From the NCBI GenBank assembly GCA_964622275.1, contig CAZUMX010000004.1, positions 1 through 36,465 of the forward strand: a stretch of DNA of 36,465 nucleotides, in the 5' to 3' direction. The first letter of the stretch is position 1. The number at the start of each line of letters is the position of its first letter. The stretch is from CAYPEZ01 sp964622275. Its GTDB lineage: Bacteria > Patescibacteriota > Minisyncoccia > Phycocordibacterales > UBA6899. Below are positions 23,101-29,979 of this stretch, piece by piece. Both the position numbers and the translations under genes were made by a program. Under the pieces are notes generated by a model, which made no database searches, was not told the DNA's origin, and saw only the letters and a program-made list of their open reading frames with translations.

Positions 23101-23609
23101 TACAGTGTCTTAAAGGCCCACCACACACTTTCTGTGTATTCAGGATCCATTGTTCGATACGGATGCTCCATATCGATCCAGCGACCCATGCGAGGGACGA
23201 CTTCTTTCCATTCTTTGTCATACCGAAGGACACTCGCACGTGCTTTCTCGTTAAAATTTTGTATACCGTAGCTTTCGATATCTTTTTTGTGCTTGAGGCC
23301 AAGCTCCCCTTCAATGAGATTCTCGACTGGAAGACCGTGGCAGTCCCACCCCCAGACACGGCGGACCGTCCGACCCTTCATGGTCTGATAGCGAGGAATC
23401 ACATCTTTGATAGTCCCCTGAAGAAGATGGCCGTGATGAGGAAGCCCTGTGGCAAACGGAGGTCCATCATAAAAGACGAACGCTTCACGCTTCTCTTCTT
23501 TATACAGTGAATGCTGAAAAACATCCTGGGACTGCCAGAAAGCTAGGGTTTGTTCTTCTTTACCAGAAACAGAAAGTTTCTGTGCTGGAGAAGTGGGCTC
23601 CTTTTGCAT
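20121..23609 (-). CDS. ileS: isoleucyl-tRNA synthetase with inserted histidine-phosphatase domain
   Basis: Charges tRNA-Ile. The 1162-residue protein is of the archaeal/eukaryal type. The HIGH-like motif is HHGH (58-61), the editing-domain threonine motif is TTTPWT (227-232), editing Asp region GEDD (about 333-336), and the KMSKS-like motif is KMSKK (811-815). Zinc-like pairs are CPRC (185/188), CWRC (408/411), CESC (480/483) and CAC (718/720). Between the last two lies an extra module of about 200 residues (about 502-702). It has all the histidine-phosphatase residues: RHGE (His510), R562 in SPFLRTKETA, acidic E589/E594, and VVTHE (His652). The anticodon-binding region follows from about 890. 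ATG 23609 is chosen over GTG 23615 because the -10 lies 8 nt before it. recO follows 3 nt after the stop. Confidence 0.96.
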   Translation of the reverse strand: MQKEPTSPAQKLSVSGKEEQTLAFWQSQDVFQHSLYKEEKREAFVFYDGPPFATGLPHHGHLLQGTIKDVIPRYQTMKGRTVRRVWGWDCHGLPVENLIEGELGLKHKKDIESYGIQNFNEKARASVLRYDKEWKEVVPRMGRWIDMEHPYRTMDPEYTESVWWAFKTLYDKGLIYEGYKSMHICPRCETTLAVSEVSLGYKDVKDISVYVKFAVEGEENTYFLVWTTTPWTLPGNVALAVGKDIDYVFLRVEGATYVLAESRLSTVFKDHAYEVLKKVKGESLIGKSYTPVFGDYAKKTDLKNYERGWKVYAADFVTTEDGTGIVHIAPAFGEDDMKLGEKEKLPFIQHVKMDGTVAPEVKVLAGMEVKPKGEDKVRLATDIAVLKYLQDSGTFFAKENITHSYPHCWRCDTPLLNYAATSWFVKVTSIKDDLVQENKKILWVPEHIRDGRFGHWLENARDWAISRTRYWGAPLPVWRCESCKDISVIGSLSELRANTKERNTYTLMRHGEAESNAHNIISGKKTDPHHLTEKGKKQVQASAKELKGGKTIDVIYASPFLRTKETAHIVAETLGFDPNNIIFDDRLSEINAGEFDCGPIENYRAYFSSLEEKFEKRPEKGENLSDVRKRVMGFIDEIDKKYEGKHILVVTHEYDIWMLHSGAGGLSVRESVKEKEQRGEDFLPTAGTEVFHYTPIPHNDSWELDFHRPYIDQAILHCACGGLMRRIPEVFDCWFESGSMPFAQFHYLGNDTTEAGVRFLKNFPADFIAEAVDQTRGWFYNMLVLSVGLFGKSAFKSVICTGLIMAEDGQKMSKKLKNYPDPMEVIHKYGADTLRLYMLASPVVRGENLNFSMAGIDELYKKILLRTKNVCTFFELYRDKVDEKGSLSPQVLDQWILSRLSELEASISSGLERFELDAAVRGIPEFVDDLSTWYVRRSRERLKSEHEEDATHAATTLRQSLHIFARLIAPIMPFFAEEIFALVRGKHDPESVHLSSWPKDIPYVPETITHMERLRSIVTLALDTRVKLGIKVRQPLRSLSIPEQLPDAYLEILREEVNVKEVVVDASSGVTLDAEITPALRHEGQLRDLTRAIQELRKKHSLNPQDVIMLTLGARDEEGQAFLSRIPEDWKKTVHAKDISFKKGEQGDQVVVDTFTLDVTLT

Positions 23610-23617
23610 ATCCACTG

Positions 23618-23646
23618 ATCATAGCAATTCTCACACAAAGAGACAA
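23618..23646 (-). promoter_or_regulatory. promoter of ileS-recO, leaderless layout
   Basis: Minus strand: TTGTCT 23646-23641, 17-nt spacer, TATGAT 23623-23618, then 8 nt to ATG 23609. The -35 overlaps the T-run of the upstream terminator. Confidence 0.6.
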
Positions 23647-23671
23647 AAACGCGCGCTCAACCGAGCGCGCG
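23645..23671 (-). terminator. terminator upstream of ileS
   Basis: Minus strand: CGCGCGCTC, loop GGTT, GAGCGCGCG (9 bp, 23671-23650), then five T. It ends the transcript of the small genes at 23677-24005. Confidence 0.9.
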
Positions 23672-23676
23672 TCAAT

Positions 23677-23781
23677 TTATTCTTGAGGATGTTCGATGGA
23701 AAGAACGAGGCTGGGCCCCCACATATCCAAAACATCCAAAACATGGTTTGAAAAACCATTTAAGTGGTAGTGCGCAATCAC
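23677..23781 (-). CDS. 34-residue ORF, or C-terminal part of a frameshifted protein
   Basis: From GTG 23781 (overlapping the upstream stop as TAGTG) to TAA 23677-23679. The translation (VIAHYHLNGFSNHVLDVLDM, then WGPSLVLSIEHPQE) is strongly protein-like. The same frame is open further upstream as far as a 7-T run at 23814-23808, where it reads CYWGKHTPLVIAHYHLNGF. The upstream gene reads through the same run in the 0 frame as GAT TTT TTT, a canonical U UUU UUU -1 slippery heptamer. A -1 shift there would give one 109-residue protein. Alternatives are two coupled genes, or a homopolymer error in the assembly. Confidence 0.55.
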   Translation of the reverse strand: MIAHYHLNGFSNHVLDVLDMWGPSLVLSIEHPQE

Positions 23782-24005
23782 TAAAGGAGTGTGTTTTCCC
23801 CAATAACAAAAAAATCATGTTTGATGTTGTGGGGAGTAGAACTCACGGGGGTTGAGCGAACCCAACACTTAAAAAATGGGTAGCACAGAAGCGACAGCTG
23901 AGCTCCCCAGGAACGGTTTGCGACCTCTTCAAGGTATTGAAGGGCTTTAGGGGTGATTGTGAGAACCCCCTCTTTTCGGAGATTTCCAATTCGCACTTCT
24001 AGCAT
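23781..24005 (-). CDS. hypothetical 74-residue protein (0-frame product)
   Basis: Begins MLEVRIGNLRKEGVLTITPK and contains a hydrophobic Cys-bearing segment LSLLCYPFFKCWV (about 38-49). No family is recognised. The start at 24005 is fixed by AGGAG 6 nt upstream; the longer frame (13 more codons) ignores this site. The last eight residues (VIGENTLL) lie after the slippery 7-T run and look less natural than the -1 frame continuation, so the true product may be the 109-residue fusion described for 23677-23781. A strong terminator follows. Confidence 0.65.
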   Translation of the reverse strand: MLEVRIGNLRKEGVLTITPKALQYLEEVANRSWGAQLSLLCYPFFKCWVRSTPVSSTPHNIKHDFFVIGENTLL

Positions 24006-24067
24006 AATGAACTCCTCTAAAGAGCAACTTTTTTGAGCGTACACGAGAACGTTTAGAGAATCAAGGA

Positions 24068-24772
24068 TTATTTCCGCTGAAGTGTTGAGAGAATGAGATC
24101 AAAGTCTCGCACAATAGCATCTCCCCTTGATCCATAAGTCACCGTAAAGAGAAGAACATGCTGATCTAAAGTCTCAACCGCATAAACAATTGCATCATAA
24201 AGACCAGACCACTCATAAGAAATAACAGGAATTGCATTTAGCTCTGTTTGAACATATGACTTCTTTGAAATATTAAAATTCGCATCCGGCGACGTCTGGA
24301 TCCAATCAAGCAAACTTTTTCCCGAAAGTGGAAAAGCTCCGATGGTAATCGTTGTTGGACCTTCAGTGGCGTGGATATTGGGGTCCTGCAACCTCTCAGC
24401 GTCTTCTTGAGACATCAACGTCATCATATTGCCTTCAGCAGATACCTGAGAAGCATAGTCGCCTGGATAATCCACAGTAAACCCATGTGTCGAAAAAGTT
24501 TTTTTTCCACGCTCACGAAAAACAAAAGCTCGTCCAGAAACGCTATCATTCCAATTCATGGCGCCTTCCCGTTTCACAAGTGAATTTTTTAGATCGCGTG
24601 ATTGTTTGAGAAGTTCTGCATAAGCCTCTCGATGAAGGACATTTTCTTTAAACACCTCAATGTTGTGCCATCGATACATCATGGCCGCAAGAACACCATT
24701 TGTGACTAACATCACAATGAAGAGTATTGTCATCCCATCAAGCACGAGAATTTCTTTTCGTTCGCTTTCCAT
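24068..24772 (-). CDS. membrane-anchored hypothetical protein
   Basis: A 234-residue protein with one N-terminal membrane segment (about 12-33, MTILFIVMLVTNGVLAAMMY), a short helix (about 38-68) and a C-terminal alpha/beta domain (about 90-232). That domain contains THGFTVDYPGDYASQVSAEG and TTITIGAFPLSGKSLLDWIQ and resembles the PsbP-like or lipoprotein-like folds frequent in Patescibacteria. That is a pattern resemblance, not an identification. Function unknown. It starts one base after the stop of the small membrane gene upstream and is cotranscribed with it. Confidence 0.75.
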   Translation of the reverse strand: MESERKEILVLDGMTILFIVMLVTNGVLAAMMYRWHNIEVFKENVLHREAYAELLKQSRDLKNSLVKREGAMNWNDSVSGRAFVFRERGKKTFSTHGFTVDYPGDYASQVSAEGNMMTLMSQEDAERLQDPNIHATEGPTTITIGAFPLSGKSLLDWIQTSPDANFNISKKSYVQTELNAIPVISYEWSGLYDAIVYAVETLDQHVLLFTVTYGSRGDAIVRDFDLILSTLQRK

Positions 24773-24773
24773 A

Positions 24774-25025
24774 TTATTTTTTTGGAGTACTTGAACCCAC
24801 TACTGAAAGCTGTTGGGAAAGCACAGCAATCTCTCCACGGAGAGTGTCATTTTCTTTTTTGTGAGCTGTTTTGAGCGCACGCATATCAACCACATGCCAG
24901 ACCCAAAAGATGACAGTGGTGACCGCAAGGCTTGCGCACACAATTCCAAAGAGCTGCACGTATGGAAATGGTGGGTTGGGAGTCTGCGCAGATGCAGTAT
25001 CTTTCATTGCTTCTCCAGTAGTCAT
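24774..25025 (-). CDS. small membrane protein with coiled-coil tail
   Basis: An 83-residue protein. A Pro-rich N-tail of 22 residues is followed by a membrane segment (about 23-46, VQLFGIVCASLAVTTVIFWV) and then a probable coiled coil (about 48-75, KTAHKKENDTLRGEIAVLSQ). It resembles FtsL/FtsB-like division proteins in layout, but no diagnostic motif is present, so the role is open. A -10 (CATAAT) lies 8 nt before the ATG, overlapping the tmk stop. The 234-residue membrane protein follows directly. Confidence 0.68.
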   Translation of the reverse strand: MTTGEAMKDTASAQTPNPPFPYVQLFGIVCASLAVTTVIFWVWHVVDMRALKTAHKKENDTLRGEIAVLSQQLSVVGSSTPKK

Positions 25026-25033
25026 CCCACTAT

Positions 25034-25039
25034 ATTATG
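25034..25039 (-). promoter_or_regulatory. candidate -10 within the tmk stop region
   Basis: Minus strand: CATAAT 25039-25034, 8 nt before ATG 25025. No good -35; the downstream genes may equally be read through from tmk. Confidence 0.3.
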
Positions 25040-25628
25040 GGCGAAGGAGCTTCCCCACAAGTCTCACCGCCTCCTTTTGCATAAGAGAGAGCTCAACCCC
25101 TCCATCAATGACCGTGTGGGGGATGTGACTTAAAAATTGTTCGTACCCTTGCCGTACCCCTAGTTGAAACTGGAGGCTTTTCTCAAAATGATCCATGCTC
25201 ACCCGCTGAAGCATCCGTTCACGAGCCTTTTCAGGAGAAATGGTGACAAAAAAATAGTGGTCAGGCATACATTCACCCAAAATCTCTTTGTGGATATTCC
25301 AAAAAAATTCTTCTTTGTCTGAAAGACCTCCAGCAATAATCTGATACGCATACGTAGAACCCATAAAGCGATCGCATATGACGTGCTTGCCTGCTTGGAC
25401 TGCAGGAACAATAACTTTTTGCATGTGTTCACGACGATCTGCTGCAAAAAGCAGAAGCGTTGCGAGAGGGTCGAGTGGCGCTTTCTTAAGCAGAGTACGA
25501 ATATCTTCGCAATATGGCTCCTTGGTAAACACGAGATCTGGAAACTCTCGATGGAGAGCATCAACACACGACGTCTTCCCTGCGCCATCAAGCCCTTCAA
25601 AAACAATGAACTTCCCCTTTTTATGCAT
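25035..25628 (-). CDS. tmk: thymidylate kinase
   Basis: Phosphorylates dTMP to dTDP. The 197-residue length is normal. P-loop FEGLDGAGKT is near residue 10, the acidic KEPY motif near 36, and the DR(F/Y) motif CDRFMGSTYAYQ near 90. The LID region (about 135-150) is short. It overlaps the upstream P-loop kinase by 8 nt, and both follow glyA in one operon. A second, divergent dTMP-kinase-like gene lies at 28171-28764. Confidence 0.93.
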   Translation of the reverse strand: MHKKGKFIVFEGLDGAGKTSCVDALHREFPDLVFTKEPYCEDIRTLLKKAPLDPLATLLLFAADRREHMQKVIVPAVQAGKHVICDRFMGSTYAYQIIAGGLSDKEEFFWNIHKEILGECMPDHYFFVTISPEKARERMLQRVSMDHFEKSLQFQLGVRQGYEQFLSHIPHTVIDGGVELSLMQKEAVRLVGKLLRP

Positions 25629-26175
25629 ATGTCTTCATCAGTGTGTCGAGCTTCTGATAGAGATCGTCGACAGTTCCTTCATTCACAATGGTTACTTCTG
25701 CTTTTTCTTTCATTGCTCGAATACGTCGCTCGGTCTCAAGTTCAGATTCTTTTAGAAATTCTTCAAATGTTTTTGTCATATCATCTTCGTTTTGTCCTCT
25801 TCCGCGAATACGGTCAAACCGAGCCTTGGGGCTCGCCTCAATATACACAAGATGAAAGTCGGGCGAACGTGTAAGCCCAATCATGTCTTCTTCACGGCGT
25901 ATCCCCGTAATCACCATGAATGGGTGCTCTGATTCGCTCACATCCCCCATGACAACATGGCCAAAGAGTTCTTCTCCGAACTCCCGCCGCAGCGCAAGCG
26001 AAAGGCGTGAGAGGTGAGCACGCGTCACAGGCAAATATAAACGCTCGAGAAGATCGCGTAATGGCGTTGAGAACGTTCTCACATAAGCACCATATTTCTC
26101 GTGTAGGTACTGCGCAGCGGCATCTTTACCGCTCCCCGCCTCCCCAGTAAATCCGAGTATGAGTTTTTTCGTCAT
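25621..26175 (-). CDS. P-loop nucleotide kinase, CoaE/dNMP-kinase-like
   Basis: A 184-residue P-loop kinase. Walker A GFTGEAGSGKD is at residues 8-18, followed by a helical lid region and an acidic C-terminal segment EGTVDDLYQKLDTL, as in dephospho-CoA kinase and phage-type deoxynucleoside monophosphate kinases. The substrate cannot be decided: dephospho-CoA, a dNMP, or another small molecule. The GSGKD ending and the RGRGQNEDD segment differ from canonical CoaE. The ATG overlaps the glyA stop by 4 nt (ATGA), and tmk overlaps its 3' end. Confidence 0.8.
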   Translation of the reverse strand: MTKKLILGFTGEAGSGKDAAAQYLHEKYGAYVRTFSTPLRDLLERLYLPVTRAHLSRLSLALRREFGEELFGHVVMGDVSESEHPFMVITGIRREEDMIGLTRSPDFHLVYIEASPKARFDRIRGRGQNEDDMTKTFEEFLKESELETERRIRAMKEKAEVTIVNEGTVDDLYQKLDTLMKTYA

Positions 26176-27344
26176 GATCGAAGAATGGCATCAATGCGTT
26201 TTGCGAGCAGAATGAACTGCTTCTCTTTCCAGCCTTGCGTAGTTTGAAATGCTGTACCCAGACGAATACCTGAGGGGTCATGTGGGCTACGAATATCTCC
26301 AGGAAGCGTATTTTTATTCACAATAATGCCTCCTTTCTCAAGTTTATCGCTCGCATTCTGACCAGAAACCCCTTTTCCATCCATCCATGTATCAACAAGA
26401 ATCATGTGGCTGTCCGTTCCATCTGCAACTAACCGCCAACCCAAGGCGGTAAGTGCACCAGCAAAAGCTTGTGCATTTTTTATGACTTGTTTTGCATATG
26501 CTTTGAACACAGGAGACTTTGCCTCATTCAGCGCTATCGCAGTCGCAGCGATCTGATTCATATGTGGACCCCCTTGAAGACCCGGAAATACCGCTTTATC
26601 AATTTTTTCTGATAGGGCACGGTGGTCTTTGCGCGAAAAAATAAGCGCACCTCGTGGGCCACGAAGTGTTTTGTGCGTTGTGGTCATGACAACATCAGCA
26701 TGAGGAAAAGGACTTGGATACACTCCAGCTGCCACAAGCCCAGCGACGTGTGACATGTCTGCTACAAGAAGGGCCCCGGAAGCATGTGCTATTTTTTGGA
26801 ATTTCTCCCATTCAACAATTCGCGGATATGCCGTGAAGCCAGCAATGATGACTGTGGGTTTTTCTTTCTTTGCCAACACCATAAGAGCCTCGTAATCAAT
26901 CAGTTCCGTTTCTGGGCTAACACCAAAGTGGATTGGGGTCCATAATTTTCCTGAAAGCGACACTGGGTGGCCATGACTAAGGTGTCCCCCGTCTGAGAGT
27001 TTCATCCCCATAATTTTTCCTCCTTTGGGGACAAGAGCAGACAGAATTGCGATATTTGCTGGCGAGCCTGAAAGTGCTTGCACATTCACTCCCCACTCAA
27101 GATCAGAGAGCCCAAAGAGTGATAATGCTCGCTTTTGACAGAGTGTTTCAAGTTCATCAACAACACCATTTCCACCATAATACCGTTTTCCAGGGTATCC
27201 TTCGGCATACTTATTTCCAAACGCAGACCCAAGTGCCAGAGACACCTCTTTTGAAACACTGTTCTCTGATGCAATGAGGTTGATCGTCTTTTTTTGTCTT
27301 CGTAATTCTCTTGTGATTAGTGCTGAGATTTTCTTGTCTTTCAT
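26172..27344 (-). CDS. glyA: serine hydroxymethyltransferase
   Basis: A PLP enzyme converting serine and tetrahydrofolate to glycine and methylene-tetrahydrofolate, the one-carbon donor used by thymidylate synthase ThyX at 28802. The 390-residue protein is slightly shorter than the usual 410-420. Family blocks: LIASENSVS, NKYAEGYPGKRYYGG, DMSHVAGLVAAG, the PLP lysine in TTTHKTLRGPRG, and LPGDIRSPHDPSGIRLGT. It is the first gene of an operon with the P-loop kinase and tmk. The ATG lies 8 nt after an extended -10, so the mRNA is probably leaderless. Confidence 0.97.
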   Translation of the reverse strand: MKDKKISALITRELRRQKKTINLIASENSVSKEVSLALGSAFGNKYAEGYPGKRYYGGNGVVDELETLCQKRALSLFGLSDLEWGVNVQALSGSPANIAILSALVPKGGKIMGMKLSDGGHLSHGHPVSLSGKLWTPIHFGVSPETELIDYEALMVLAKKEKPTVIIAGFTAYPRIVEWEKFQKIAHASGALLVADMSHVAGLVAAGVYPSPFPHADVVMTTTHKTLRGPRGALIFSRKDHRALSEKIDKAVFPGLQGGPHMNQIAATAIALNEAKSPVFKAYAKQVIKNAQAFAGALTALGWRLVADGTDSHMILVDTWMDGKGVSGQNASDKLEKGGIIVNKNTLPGDIRSPHDPSGIRLGTAFQTTQGWKEKQFILLAKRIDAILRS

Positions 27345-27352
27345 CGAGAAAT

Positions 27353-27361
27353 ATCTTACCA
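27353..27361 (-). promoter_or_regulatory. extended -10 promoter of glyA, leaderless layout
   Basis: Minus strand: TGGTAAGAT (TAAGAT at 27358-27353), 8 nt before ATG 27344. It begins in the T-run of the dCMP deaminase terminator. Confidence 0.45.
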
Positions 27362-27395
27362 GAAAAAAGACCCGATACGAATGGTATCGGGTCTT
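27362..27395 (-). terminator. terminator of the dCMP deaminase gene
   Basis: Minus strand: AAGACCCGATAC pairs with GTATCGGGTCTT (12 bp, 27395-27367, 5-nt loop), then more T. Very stable. Confidence 0.9.
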
Positions 27396-27412
27396 ATGCT
27401 ACTCGGAGAGTC

Positions 27413-28030
27413 TCACGGTGAACCATGGGTTTCGTTGTACCGAAGCCCGATGGGATCATAGTGATTATGCTTGATCCACTCCTCAAGGAAAGGCGAAGTA
27501 TAGCGTTCGACGTCCACACCGAGGCCCATGAGATACTTTGTTACGAAGTGCTCTCGCCCATATTCCCAAAGGTAGTACACCTTGCGAATTCCCTTGTTCA
27601 CGATCTGCTTTGCACAGCCGTTACATGGGTGAAGCGTAACCATCATGTCTAGAGGATTAATAGCAAATGTTCCTGAAGAGAGGTTGCTGATAGCGTTCAG
27701 TTCCGCATGCGAACCGCGACACAACCCCTTTCCCTCTTCAAGCTTCCCGTCCACAACGCGAGCACACCCTGCGGTTCGCGGATTCACATCTCCGCGCGCT
27801 GCTCCATTGTAGCCACTGGAGAGCATTACATCTTTGTGAAAGATGATTGCTCCGACTTCATACCACATACAAGTGGAGCGTTTTGAAATGACGATTGCCT
27901 GCTGTGCAAGGATATCGAGCGCTGTGGGCCGATAGTACTCTTTGGCAAGCTTGTACTGAAACATCCGCTTCAGAACCTGGGGGTCGGTCGTTGCAGGCCA
28001 GCTTCCCAAAGGAACCTTTTTCTGAGACAT
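27413..28030 (-). CDS. dCMP deaminase
   Basis: A 205-residue zinc deaminase of the ComEB/dCMP deaminase family, converting dCMP to dUMP, the substrate of thymidylate synthase. Catalytic motifs: SHAELNAI (His and catalytic Glu) and PCNGCAKQI (two Cys). An allosteric-type N-terminal region and a C-terminal extension of about 45 residues are present. The start is fixed by AAGGAG 5 nt before the ATG, unlike most neighbours, which lack a Shine-Dalgarno. It is divergent from the second dTMP kinase; with thyX it completes the route dCMP-dUMP-dTMP. Confidence 0.93.
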   Translation of the reverse strand: MSQKKVPLGSWPATTDPQVLKRMFQYKLAKEYYRPTALDILAQQAIVISKRSTCMWYEVGAIIFHKDVMLSSGYNGAARGDVNPRTAGCARVVDGKLEEGKGLCRGSHAELNAISNLSSGTFAINPLDMMVTLHPCNGCAKQIVNKGIRKVYYLWEYGREHFVTKYLMGLGVDVERYTSPFLEEWIKHNHYDPIGLRYNETHGSP

Positions 28031-28107
28031 GGGATCTCCTTATTGATAAACAACACTTTTCCTCACCCAGAACTACCATGCGCCAATGCAGAATACAAGC
28101 AGCAATC

Positions 28108-28136
28108 TTGAGAGAAGATACTCCGCATGCTAGTCT
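28108..28136 (+). promoter_or_regulatory. candidate promoter of the second dTMP kinase
   Basis: TTGAGA 28108-28113, 17-nt spacer, TAGTCT 28131-28136. The leader of about 28 nt carries the Shine-Dalgarno AGGAG (28159-28163). Confidence 0.4.
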
Positions 28137-28170
28137 GACAAAAGAATAGGACCTTCATAGGAGACAAAAC

Positions 28171-28764
28171 GTGAAAAAACAAGAGGTTCTTGTCGCCATC
28201 TACGGAATCAACAATCTCGGAAAGACGACTCAACGAGAACTTCTCGCCAAACGCCTAGAGAGTGCTGGGATCGCCAGTGTTGATTGGAAGTACGCACGAT
28301 ACGATATTGCACCGAGTGGCCCCATGCTCAATGACTATCTGCGGCGAGGAAATCCGTACCGCCTGACACCAAGAGAGTTTCAAATGCTGCAAGCACTCAA
28401 CCGCACCCAGGTTGAGCCACTTCTCATTGAACATCTTTCGCGGGGAGATGTCGTCATCGTCGAAGACTATGTCGGCACAAGCATTGCGTGGGGAGTAGGA
28501 GCAGGCGTAGAGGAATCATTCCTGCGAGACACCAATAGTCATTTAAGGAAAGAAGCTCTAGCGATTCTTCTCGACGGAGAACGTTTTTCGGATGGGATTG
28601 AGAAGGGTCATGCACACGAATCTCGTGATACCTTAACGAGTCGGGTCAGAAAGATTCATCTTGAACTCGCAGCGAAGCATGGGTGGAAAATCGTGAATGC
28701 CAACCGTGCAAGAGAAGAAGTACACAAAGATATCTGGGACCTTGTCGCATGGTTCCTATCATAA
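28171..28764 (+). CDS. second thymidylate-kinase-like P-loop protein
   Basis: A 197-residue P-loop kinase with Walker A IYGINNLGKTTQ and a dTMP-kinase layout: an acidic EDYVG motif near residue 92 in the position of DRY, and a helical LID near 130-150. It is distant from the tmk at 25035. It may phosphorylate dTMP, or dUMP or another nucleotide. The start is GTG 28171, supported by AGGAG 7 nt upstream. It forms a cassette with dCMP deaminase and thyX, all three with strong Shine-Dalgarno sites, and ends at a bidirectional terminator shared with thyX. Confidence 0.85.
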   Translation: MKKQEVLVAIYGINNLGKTTQRELLAKRLESAGIASVDWKYARYDIAPSGPMLNDYLRRGNPYRLTPREFQMLQALNRTQVEPLLIEHLSRGDVVIVEDYVGTSIAWGVGAGVEESFLRDTNSHLRKEALAILLDGERFSDGIEKGHAHESRDTLTSRVRKIHLELAAKHGWKIVNANRAREEVHKDIWDLVAWFLS

Positions 28765-28798
28765 AAAGAAGGCGCACAGAAATTTCTGTGCGCCTTTT
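28765..28798. terminator. bidirectional terminator between dTMP kinase and thyX
   Basis: Near-perfect dyad GGCGCACAG-AAATTT-CTGTGCGCC (28771-28794), flanked by A-rich and T-rich sides, between convergent genes. Confidence 0.9.
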
Positions 28799-28801
28799 AC
28801 T

Positions 28802-29857
28802 TTACTCTTCGAGAGACAGAATGAAATTAGCGATTTGCTCATCGCCACGACAGCCAAGAAGGAGCTCTTCCCGACTGACAACCTGAGTGAAATCGCTTTC
28901 CCCCGAAATGAGTTTACGGAACTGTGTCCATTCCTCTGAGAAGTTTCCATGAGAATATTCTGGATCATCCGAGACAAACGGACGGGCAACATGCTCAAAC
29001 GGAGACATGTGTCCGTTTTTGTGAAGATCGTTTGCAAGATCGACATCCTTGTCGAGCGAACGCACTCCATCATGGGTCAAGTAACTGGTCCGAGCACACT
29101 TGCCCGCAGACGCACGAGCAAGGACCAATTCATCGTTTTCTTCAGCACGATCTTCGGCGCGAATGTAGGGCAAGTGCCATTCCCCTGCCTGAAGCTCGGT
29201 GGGGACACTCCCCATCATTGCCTTGGCACACACAAGACCAAAATCTTGCGCTTCGGGTTGGGCGTTTTTGCTTCCCCTAAGCCCAAAGTAATTTCTCCAA
29301 TATGTCGACGTCACGATGACAGTGTGGAACGTATATGGTTCCAGCACTCTGTTTGCATGCTGCTTGTGAAGACCTTGGTCGAGTGCAGAAAAAACGGACC
29401 CTAAGCCATATTCCTTGGTGAGCGCCTCTACGCGATCACAGAGCCCTGCGACACGCACCTTTCCGGCATCAGAAAGCTTGGCCGTGTCTCGCTCGACAAC
29501 GGCTCTTCCCCCGATGAGGTGATACGCCTGTATGACTGCAACATCTCGGCCGGCAAGCCAGTTTTTCACCGTGCGCTCTCGATCCACCTGAGAGAGGTCT
29601 GTGCCTGCCTGCATCCCCGCCTTATTTGCCCCAAAAGAATTTGGCACATAGGGGCGGTCAAGAACATGTTCAAGCCGTTTCCATACCGGAATTGCTCGTG
29701 AGCTTGCTGAATTACGGGAAAAGACTCGGTGGGTGTTAAACTCGGCAAGATACGGTCTTGGAAATTCGACCTCGATAGATACAAGGCGTGATCCACGGTA
29801 GACGCTATCGCAAATGACTTTTGCGCTCGCACTTCCCACAACAACTGGGGCGTTCAT
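28802..29857 (-). CDS. thyX: FAD-dependent thymidylate synthase ThyX, long form
   Basis: Makes dTMP from dUMP using FAD, NADPH and methylene-tetrahydrofolate. The signature RHRxxSxNxxSxR is seen as THRVFSRNSASSRA (near residue 43), with Thr for the first Arg and Ala where Glu is common. The C-terminal HMSPFEHVARP block is typical. At 351 residues it is longer than the usual 220-250, with a middle insertion. Such long ThyX are common in phages and some bacteria. The start is supported by GAGGAG 8 nt upstream. The promoter at 29896-29924 is independent of rplK. It shares its terminator with the convergent kinase. Confidence 0.92.
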   Translation of the reverse strand: MNAPVVVGSASAKVICDSVYRGSRLVSIEVEFPRPYLAEFNTHRVFSRNSASSRAIPVWKRLEHVLDRPYVPNSFGANKAGMQAGTDLSQVDRERTVKNWLAGRDVAVIQAYHLIGGRAVVERDTAKLSDAGKVRVAGLCDRVEALTKEYGLGSVFSALDQGLHKQHANRVLEPYTFHTVIVTSTYWRNYFGLRGSKNAQPEAQDFGLVCAKAMMGSVPTELQAGEWHLPYIRAEDRAEENDELVLARASAGKCARTSYLTHDGVRSLDKDVDLANDLHKNGHMSPFEHVARPFVSDDPEYSHGNFSEEWTQFRKLISGESDFTQVVSREELLLGCRGDEQIANFILSLEE

Positions 29858-29895
29858 TTCTCTTTCTCCTCAATGTACAAGAAAAGACTTTTTAC

Positions 29896-29924
29896 AGAGT
29901 ATCTATGGGCTACAAGAATGTCAA
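29896..29924 (-). promoter_or_regulatory. promoter of thyX, TTGACA-17-TACTCT
   Basis: Minus strand: perfect TTGACA 29924-29919, 17-nt spacer, TACTCT 29901-29896. The leader of about 30 nt holds the Shine-Dalgarno. The -35 lies beside the rplK terminator. Confidence 0.5.
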
Positions 29925-29925
29925 A

Positions 29926-29957
29926 CAAAAACCAGCACAGTGTCTGTGCTGGTTTTT
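29926..29957 (-). terminator. terminator of secE-nusG-rplK
   Basis: ACCAGCACAG, loop TGT, CTGTGCTGGT (29931-29953), with A and T runs on both sides. It follows rplK by about 20 nt, where rplA would normally be. Confidence 0.92.
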
Positions 29958-29979
29958 GTTTATAAAAATCGAATTTTCT

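Noticed and set aside
23725..23742. Tandem 9-base repeat ATCCAAAAC x2
   Set aside because: Explained by coding: on the minus strand it encodes VLDVLD in the 34-residue/frameshift ORF.
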